13,371 nucleotides of DNA from Alphaproteobacteria bacterium (GTDB taxonomy: Bacteria; Pseudomonadota; Alphaproteobacteria; Rhodobacterales; Rhodobacteraceae). Made by a program: the position numbers and the translations under genes. The notes beneath the pieces were generated by a model. It searched no databases. It was given only the letters and a program-made list of their open reading frames with translations, and was not told where the DNA came from. The DNA lies in NCBI GenBank assembly GCA_030425945.1, contig JAUHZL010000034.1, positions 1 to 13,371 of the forward strand. Direction: 5' to 3'. Of the stretch, positions 13,260 to 13,371 are shown piece after piece; position 1 is the first letter of the stretch, and every line of letters begins with the position of its first letter.

Positions 13260-13325
13260 AATGCGGCACCGGCGCAGGCGCCGCGTGTCACGTTTAAGGA
13301 TTCATTAAGGCAGGAGTGCCGCATT
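13260..13325. repeat. 10-bp perfect inverted repeat around the CtrA-like box
   Basis: AATGCGGCAC at 13260-13269 is the exact reverse complement of GTGCCGCATT at 13316-13325. A third, shorter copy, ATGCGGC, lies at 13362-13368. The two full arms enclose the TTAA-N7-TTAA box, 24 bases from it on one side and 7 on the other. Confidence 0.8.
13294..13308. promoter_or_regulatory. Candidate CtrA-binding site (TTAA-N7-TTAA) with a CcrM site inside
   Basis: TTAA at 13294-13297 and TTAA at 13305-13308 are separated by seven bases, matching the core consensus of the alphaproteobacterial regulator CtrA. The spacer contains GATTC (13299-13303), a GANTC site for the methyltransferase CcrM. The box lies 100 bases upstream of the DoxX-like gene and is A/T-rich in very G/C-rich surroundings. 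I saw no other TTAA-N7-TTAA box in the window. It could instead serve a gene beyond the right edge. Confidence 0.5.
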
Positions 13326-13368
13326 TCGGGGCGCAGACGACCGGCGTCCGCGCCCCGCATGATGCGGC
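13318..13368. repeat. 51-bp composite palindrome
   Basis: An outer stem pairs GCCGCAT (13318-13324) with ATGCGGC (13362-13368). An inner stem pairs 13327-13339 with 13345-13357 over 13 positions, of which one (13335/13349) is A-C on the plus strand and G-U in minus-strand RNA. The loop is ACCGG. No T-tract follows on either strand, so it is not a standard intrinsic terminator. Confidence 0.7.
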
Positions 13369-13371
13369 TCA

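Noticed and set aside
13195..13269. Longer start for the DoxX-like protein at 13269
   Set aside because: The 25 extra residues are polar and unlike a membrane lead, and the ATG at 13194 has GAGG at proper spacing.
1..13371. CRISPR array, insertion sequence, toxin-antitoxin pair or phage-defence genes
   Set aside because: No regularly spaced repeats, transposase motifs or defence-type domains were seen; nearly all of the DNA is taken up by recognisable housekeeping genes.

Overview
The window looks like a stretch of chromosome from a high-GC alphaproteobacterium, most likely of the order Rhodobacterales (Rhodobacter/Roseobacter relatives). Three things point there. Codon third positions are strongly G/C. 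The gene order rplU-rpmA-GNAT-obgE-proB-proA-chpT, followed by olsB-olsA, is one I recall from that group. ChpT, TrmFO, GluQ-RS, an OlsB/OlsA pair and a candidate CtrA box occur together. The assignment is inference, not a database result.

Layout. (1) Bases 1-867: a lower-GC segment with one unrecognised minus-strand gene (66-791), lying directly off the 3' end of a tRNA-Ser(CGA) gene (868-957, minus). This is where integrated elements commonly end, so it may be the edge of a genomic island. (2) 1096-1908: a secreted DUF2059-type protein. (3) 1928-3096: a strong-looking promoter, a leader hairpin with a T-tract, rplU (L21 with an unusual C-terminal extension), rpmA (L27) and an excellent intrinsic terminator. 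(4) 3245-7321: a GNAT acetyltransferase, then obgE, proB and proA, closely packed on the plus strand. obgE serves ribosome assembly and proB/proA carry out the first two steps of proline synthesis. (5) 7328-8140: chpT (minus) and a 62-residue DUF3553 protein (plus), divergent with only 24 bases between start codons. (6) 8271-9862: olsB and olsA with an ATGA overlap, probably making ornithine lipid. (7) 9856-12715, minus strand: trmFO, a SAM methyltransferase and gluQ, a small tRNA-modification neighbourhood that ends tail to tail with olsA. (8) 12790-13194, minus: a four-helix DoxX-like membrane protein. Upstream of it lie a TTAA-N7-TTAA box with an embedded GANTC site, a 10-base inverted repeat and a long composite palindrome.

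How the genes fit together. Most of the window is housekeeping: translation (L21, L27, ObgE, tRNA-Ser, TrmFO, GluQ), proline synthesis and membrane lipid synthesis. ChpT is the phosphotransfer step between CckA and CtrA, so a candidate CtrA box in the same window is a pleasing but unproven link. I found no clear undescribed system. The best places for a second look are the control region at 13260-13368, the rplU leader, the L21 C-terminal fusion, and the possible island edge at the left end.
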